Of a stretch of 64,000 bases of DNA, positions 60,225 through 64,000 are shown piece by piece (the stretch's first letter is position 1; the number at the start of each line of letters is the position of its first letter). The notes under the pieces are model-generated. The model saw only the letters and a program-made list of their open reading frames with translations, was not told the origin of the DNA and made no database searches. A program made the translations under genes and the position numbers. This DNA is from Pedobacter punctiformis (lineage in GTDB: Bacteria > Bacteroidota > Bacteroidia > Sphingobacteriales > Sphingobacteriaceae). The DNA lies in contig NZ_JAPWGM010000005.1 of assembly GCF_027213715.1 (NCBI RefSeq), forward strand, positions 248,001 through 312,000. The letters are read 5' to 3'.

Positions 60225-61196
60225 ATGCCGGGAATAGATCAAATAAAAACACCCATTGCAGCCGATATTAAAGCGTTTGAAAAAACCTTTAAAGAATCTA
60301 TGCACAGCGATGCACCATTGCTGGATAGGATAACCCATTATATTGTTAAGCAAAAAGGTAAACAAATGCGACCAATGTTCGTGTTTTTTGCTGCAAAACT
60401 ATGCGGTGGGATTACCGAATCTACGCATCGCGGAGCAGCACTGGTAGAGCTTTTGCATACAGCCACACTGGTACACGATGATGTGGTGGACAACGCCTAC
60501 GAGCGTCGTGGTTTCTTCTCTATAAATGCATTATGGAAAAATAAAATCGCCGTTTTGGTAGGAGATTACCTTTTGGCAAAAGGTTTATTGCTTTCTGTAA
60601 ACAATAATGAACATCGTTTGTTACAGATTGTATCAGAAGCGGTAAAGCAAATGAGTGAGGGTGAGCTGCTTCAGGTAGAAAAGGTGCGGAGGATGGATAT
60701 TTCTGAAGAATTATACTTTGATGTAATCCGGCAGAAAACGGCCTCTTTAATTGCATCCTGTTGTGCTGCGGGTGCTGCATCGTCAGGTGCTGATGATGCC
60801 ACAATTGAGAAAATGCGCCTGTTTGGCGAAAAAGTTGGTATTGCTTTTCAAATCAAAGATGATACCTTCGATTTTGGAACCGATGATGTGGGAAAACCAC
60901 TGGGTATAGATATTAAGGAAAAGAAAGTAACATTACCCTTAATCTATGCTCTAAATAAAGCAGAAAAGGCAGAACGGAAAAAGATGATTAATTTGGTGAA
61001 GAATCACCAGGATGATCCTGTTAAAATACAAACGATTATTGATTTTGTAAATGAGAAGGAAGGGGTTTATTACGCCAACCAAAAAATGCTGGAATATCAG
61101 CAGGAAGCATTCGATATTTTACATCAATTTGAGGCCGGAGAAGCAAGAACAGGTTTAGAACAACTTGTACTATATACTACAGAACGTAAAAAATAA
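60225..61196 (+). CDS. Long-chain polyprenyl diphosphate synthase
   Basis: 323 residues. First Asp-rich motif LVHDDVVDNAYERRG, second FQIKDDTFDFGTDD, plus GKQMRPMFV and KKVTLPLIYAL. All-trans prenyltransferase making C30-C45 chains for menaquinone side chains. Two bases separate it from the TerC/Alx gene, so the two share a transcript. Confidence 0.94.
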   Translation: MPGIDQIKTPIAADIKAFEKTFKESMHSDAPLLDRITHYIVKQKGKQMRPMFVFFAAKLCGGITESTHRGAALVELLHTATLVHDDVVDNAYERRGFFSINALWKNKIAVLVGDYLLAKGLLLSVNNNEHRLLQIVSEAVKQMSEGELLQVEKVRRMDISEELYFDVIRQKTASLIASCCAAGAASSGADDATIEKMRLFGEKVGIAFQIKDDTFDFGTDDVGKPLGIDIKEKKVTLPLIYALNKAEKAERKKMINLVKNHQDDPVKIQTIIDFVNEKEGVYYANQKMLEYQQEAFDILHQFEAGEARTGLEQLVLYTTERKK

Positions 61197-61198
61197 TA

Positions 61199-62254
61199 AT
61201 GAGCAACGAATTAATTTTCAGCATAGGTTTCCTTTTATTTATTGTATTAATTCTTGCCCTTGATTTAGGCCTGTTTAGCAGGAGAGAACATGTAGTAAGT
61301 TTAAAACAAGCAGGCATTATGAGCTTAATAATGGTTGTCCTGGCTTTGGGTTTCTACTATCTGTTGCTTACTGAAGGGCATCAGCTCCATGGAATAAGGG
61401 ATTTTGCACATCTCAAAGAAATCGTCATTAAACATCAGCACCATATAAAACTGATTCCTGATGACTTTGACCAAAGTTTAGCGGTATATAAACAAAACCT
61501 TGGACTTGAATTTTTAACAGGTTATGTAATTGAATATGCCCTTTCAGTTGATAATATTTTCGTAATTGTATTGATTTTTTCTGCCTTTGCGGTTGAAGAA
61601 AAATACTACCACCGCGTACTGTTCTGGGGTATTTTGGGTGCAATCATCATGCGCTTTATCTTCATCTTTGTTGGCGCAGCATTAATCACCAAATTTGCAT
61701 GGATACTGTACGTCTTTGGCGCATTCCTGGTATTTACCGGAGTTAAAATGTTTTTCAGTAAAGAAGAAGATGAAAAAATAGATACCGAAAAACATCCGGT
61801 GGTCAGATGGGCCTCGAAAATCTTTGCCATTCACCCTAAATATGAAGGCAAAAATTTCTTTGTAAGAATTAACCATAAAAGAATGGTTACCCCGCTGTTT
61901 TTAGTGTTGTTAATTGTAGAGTTTACCGATTTATTATTTGCTGTAGATTCTATTCCGGCTATTTTTGCCGTAACCAAAGATCCATATATCGTATTCTTTT
62001 CTAATATTTTTGCCATCATGGGTTTACGGTCTATGTTCTTCCTGCTGGTTAATATTATTCATAAATTCCACTATCTAAAAACCGGTTTGGCGGTATTATT
62101 GAGTTTTATTGGTGTAAAAATGCTGGGTCATACCTATCTGGAGAAGTGGGGTTTTACTACCGAACATTCTTTGATCATCATTTTAGCCATATTGGTTATT
62201 AGTATTGTGGCCTCATTAATCTTCCCAAAAAAGAAACCTAAACACACAGTGTAG
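61199..62254 (+). CDS. TerC/Alx-family integral membrane protein
   Basis: 351 residues, about nine membrane helices. TerC signatures: DLGLFSRREH, EYALSVDNIFVIVLIF with the conserved Asp-Asn pair, LFAVDSIPAIFAVTKDPYIVF and FSNIFAIMGLRSMFF. Members export or balance Mn2+ (Alx/MntP-like) or support secreted metalloproteins. No yybP-ykoY riboswitch is visible, since it sits 2 bp behind the prenyltransferase gene. Confidence 0.92.
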   Translation: MSNELIFSIGFLLFIVLILALDLGLFSRREHVVSLKQAGIMSLIMVVLALGFYYLLLTEGHQLHGIRDFAHLKEIVIKHQHHIKLIPDDFDQSLAVYKQNLGLEFLTGYVIEYALSVDNIFVIVLIFSAFAVEEKYYHRVLFWGILGAIIMRFIFIFVGAALITKFAWILYVFGAFLVFTGVKMFFSKEEDEKIDTEKHPVVRWASKIFAIHPKYEGKNFFVRINHKRMVTPLFLVLLIVEFTDLLFAVDSIPAIFAVTKDPYIVFFSNIFAIMGLRSMFFLLVNIIHKFHYLKTGLAVLLSFIGVKMLGHTYLEKWGFTTEHSLIIILAILVISIVASLIFPKKKPKHTV

Positions 62255-62276
62255 ATCCTTCGGTCCTCAGGATGAC
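62254..62276 (+). repeat. Half-unit of the dispersed hairpin repeat
   Basis: GATCCTTCGGTCCTCAGGATGAC resembles one arm of the repeat at 22321-22346 and starts in the stop codon of the TerC/Alx gene. The other arm is lost; a small ATCCT/AGGAT stem remains. Confidence 0.5.
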
Positions 62277-62365
62277 ATTTTTTGTAGAGCCCCAAAAGCA
62301 AAATAACCGTTACAGCTAAAATTCTGAAAGTAAAATTTGTACTTTCAACCCATAAACCATTCTTT

Positions 62366-63814
62366 ATGAAATACTTTTTCGTTGCCGGCTTAATTTGCAC
62401 ATCATTATTTGTTAAAGCACAAGACAATTTTAGCGATGCTTTTAATAAAATTAACAGTGATGTTCAGCAAAACTCTAAAGCTTATCAAACACTTAGATTT
62501 GAAACTGAAACTATCGGACATCGTTTAACAGGTTCATCAAACGGAGCGAGGGCTGAAAAATATGCTTTTGATTTGTTGAAGTCTTACGGTTGCGAAGTTA
62601 AGTTTCAGCCATTTGAAGTAGAAAGCTGGAACAGAAAAACGCTGAGTGTAGAAATTGGTGCCAATAAAAACAATTTGGTGAAAATTAAAGCCGTTACCCT
62701 TGCACATTCTCCGGTAAACGCTGATGTGAGCGGAAGCATTGTGGATGCAGGGAATGGACTGGAGGCTGATTATCAGGCTAAACCTGATCAGTTTAAGGGG
62801 AAAATTGCACTCATTTATTTGGGCGTTTTACCAGGTTCTCCTGCCGGAACAAAATCTTTGCACCGTTCAGAAAAAACAGCCATTGCAACTAAATATGGTG
62901 CAATTGGCGTGATTATCATTAACACCGTAAAAGATGGCGTTCTGTTAACCGGTACAGCATCCGTAACGGGTAAACTTATACCTATTCCGGCGGTTTGTAT
63001 CGGATTGGAATCAGGTATGGCACTTAAAGAAAAGTTAAAATCTGAGCCACAGCAAGCACATATTGCCATGACTAATTTTTCAGGGATAATTAAAGCCAGA
63101 AATGTAATTGCAACTTTTAAAGGCACTGAAATGCCTGATGATAAAATTGTAGTTGGCGGGCATTTGGATAGCTGGGATTTAGCAACTGGTGCAATCGATA
63201 ATGGAATTGGTTCTTTTGCAATTATGGACATGGCCCGCACCTTTAAAAAGTTAAACTTAAAAACTAAACGTACCGTAGAATTTGTTTTATTTATGGGCGA
63301 GGAGCAGGGTTTGCTTGGTTCAAAGGCTTATATCGATCAGGCTAAAAAGGCAGGTACTTTAAACCAGGTTAAGTTTATGCTTAATTACGATATGACCAAC
63401 GATCCAAAGGGTTTCTCAACTTCGAGGGCTGAAATGAAAGATTTATTTACCAGTTGGGGCGCAGATATTGTTAAAATAGATACAGGATTTAAAAACTTAT
63501 TTAATGCTGGTGCCGGTTTGCATAGCGATCATCAGCCATTTATGTTAGAAGGGATTCCTACTGGCGGTGGTTTTGGAGGCAAGTTGCCTAATAATTCAGG
63601 GCCATACTACCATTCAGATGGTGACAGCTTTAAACTGGTGAATGAACAGGAACTGAAAAATACAGTTCGTTATAGCGCCATGCTTACGTATGCGCTGGCC
63701 AATACGCCAAACATTCCGGTTGGTGTACAGGGTGAAGAAGAACTGAGAACCTTTTTAGAATCTCAAAACTTAAAAGAACCGCTGACTATTGCAGGCGAGT
63801 GGAGATGGAAATAG
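62366..63814 (+). CDS. Exported M28 family metallopeptidase
   Basis: 482 residues, Sec signal ending VKAQD (about 18). A PA-like insert occupies about 115-225 (GSIVDAGNGLEADY, GAIGVIIINTV). The M28 catalytic core follows: VVGGHLDSWDLATGAIDNGIG (His, Asp; split), LFMGEEQGLLGSKAY (Glu-Glu), MLNYDMTNDPKGF (Asp) and LHSDHQPFMLEGIP (His). A two-zinc aminopeptidase or carboxypeptidase-Q-like enzyme acting in the periplasm. Its gene converges with a CBS gene one base away. Confidence 0.92.
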   Translation: MKYFFVAGLICTSLFVKAQDNFSDAFNKINSDVQQNSKAYQTLRFETETIGHRLTGSSNGARAEKYAFDLLKSYGCEVKFQPFEVESWNRKTLSVEIGANKNNLVKIKAVTLAHSPVNADVSGSIVDAGNGLEADYQAKPDQFKGKIALIYLGVLPGSPAGTKSLHRSEKTAIATKYGAIGVIIINTVKDGVLLTGTASVTGKLIPIPAVCIGLESGMALKEKLKSEPQQAHIAMTNFSGIIKARNVIATFKGTEMPDDKIVVGGHLDSWDLATGAIDNGIGSFAIMDMARTFKKLNLKTKRTVEFVLFMGEEQGLLGSKAYIDQAKKAGTLNQVKFMLNYDMTNDPKGFSTSRAEMKDLFTSWGADIVKIDTGFKNLFNAGAGLHSDHQPFMLEGIPTGGGFGGKLPNNSGPYYHSDGDSFKLVNEQELKNTVRYSAMLTYALANTPNIPVGVQGEEELRTFLESQNLKEPLTIAGEWRWK

Positions 63815-63815
63815 C

Positions 63816-64000
63816 CTATCCGCTAATGTAGCTTTCCAGTTGTGAAATGGTTTGTTTCTGATCGGCGATGATAAATTTTACGACGTCGCCGATGGATACC
63901 ATTCCTTTAACTTCATTGTTTTCTACAACAGGTAAATGGCGAATGTGCTTATCTGTCATCAATTCCATACAATAATCTATGCCATCACCTAAGCTGATGG
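63816..64000 (-). CDS. CBS-domain protein (partial, runs off the window)
   Basis: The stop codon is TAG at 63816-63818. The visible C-terminal 60 residues read DYCMELMTDKHIRHLPVVE, then VKGMVSIGDVVKFIIADQK and a short helix ending SYISG, the second half of a CBS pair. CBS pairs bind adenosyl ligands and regulate partner activity. The N-terminus lies outside the window. Confidence 0.85.
   Translation of the reverse strand, partial: ISLGDGIDYCMELMTDKHIRHLPVVENNEVKGMVSIGDVVKFIIADQKQTISQLESYISG

Noticed and set aside
61100..61200. yybP-ykoY-type manganese riboswitch before the TerC/Alx gene
   Set aside because: The gene starts 2 bp after the prenyltransferase stop codon, leaving no leader for such an element.

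Overview
The window is chromosomal DNA from a Bacteroidota bacterium, most likely family Sphingobacteriaceae (Pedobacter-like). The support is low G+C by eye, several TAnnTTTG/TTTG promoter elements of the Bacteroidota sigma factor, near absence of Shine-Dalgarno sites, many short lipoprotein signals ending in C-K/N, and lineage-typical gene families (MG2/plug exported proteins, OstA-like protein, DUF937-OmpA, MBL-rhodanese with YpdA, BshA, KTSC protein). No rRNA, tRNA, CRISPR array, phage or intact insertion sequence was found. The DNA holds about 58 genes, most of them chromosomal housekeeping or envelope functions.

Layout. 0.1-8.5 kb (mostly minus strand): an exported MG2/plug protein, a nitroreductase, then a tight cluster of membrane endonuclease/exonuclease/phosphatase-fold protein, two rhomboid proteases and mutL. 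8.9-12.3 kb: an amidohydrolase overlapping a serine hydrolase that carries a GH3 C-terminal remnant. 12.4-17.4 kb: an AT-rich block of a lipoprotein FAD oxidoreductase, a small LRR-like exported protein, a large lipoprotein with a nuclease-like C-terminus, and a Crp/Fnr regulator. 17.5-25.5 kb: metabolic and repair genes (2OG-Fe oxygenase, msrA, VOC protein, cysS, M28 peptidase) and a catalytically degenerate GDPD-like protein. 25.4-33.8 kb: a 54-residue membrane miniprotein beside an OmpA/DUF937 protein, a TPR gene behind a probable structured RNA, a moxR-surA-type operon, a HolD-like candidate and rdgB. 33.9-42.7 kb: the OstA-like gene and tilS around a perfect palindrome, bshA, a GH35 beta-galactosidase and a J-domain/KTSC protein. 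42.7-50 kb: dioxygenase, SRPBCC, lactonase, a repeat-extended pseudouridine synthase, a lytic transglycosylase, a ferredoxin reductase-type enzyme and two small genes. 50-64 kb: uvrA, tatD, asparaginase, a CstB-like sulfide enzyme with ypdA, a phytase-like lipoprotein, an alpha/beta hydrolase, a polyprenyl synthetase with a TerC/Alx protein, an M28 peptidase and a partial CBS-domain gene.

The most notable item is the 12.4-17.4 kb block. Two of its promoters carry the same 20-bp palindrome TTTTTGA-N6-TCAAAAA, each exactly 19 bp upstream of a TAnnTTTG box, and a weaker version lies upstream of the Crp/Fnr gene itself. The regulator, the nuclease-like lipoprotein with its 4-nt-overlapping small partner, and the FAD oxidoreductase therefore look like one self-contained regulon. 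Other points are a probable small RNA of about 115 nt with a near-consensus promoter (28.7-28.8 kb), a pseudo-GDPD lacking both catalytic histidines, a 16-bp operator-like palindrome shared by tilS and the OstA-like gene, and three bacillithiol/persulfide genes (bshA, a CstB-like gene, ypdA).
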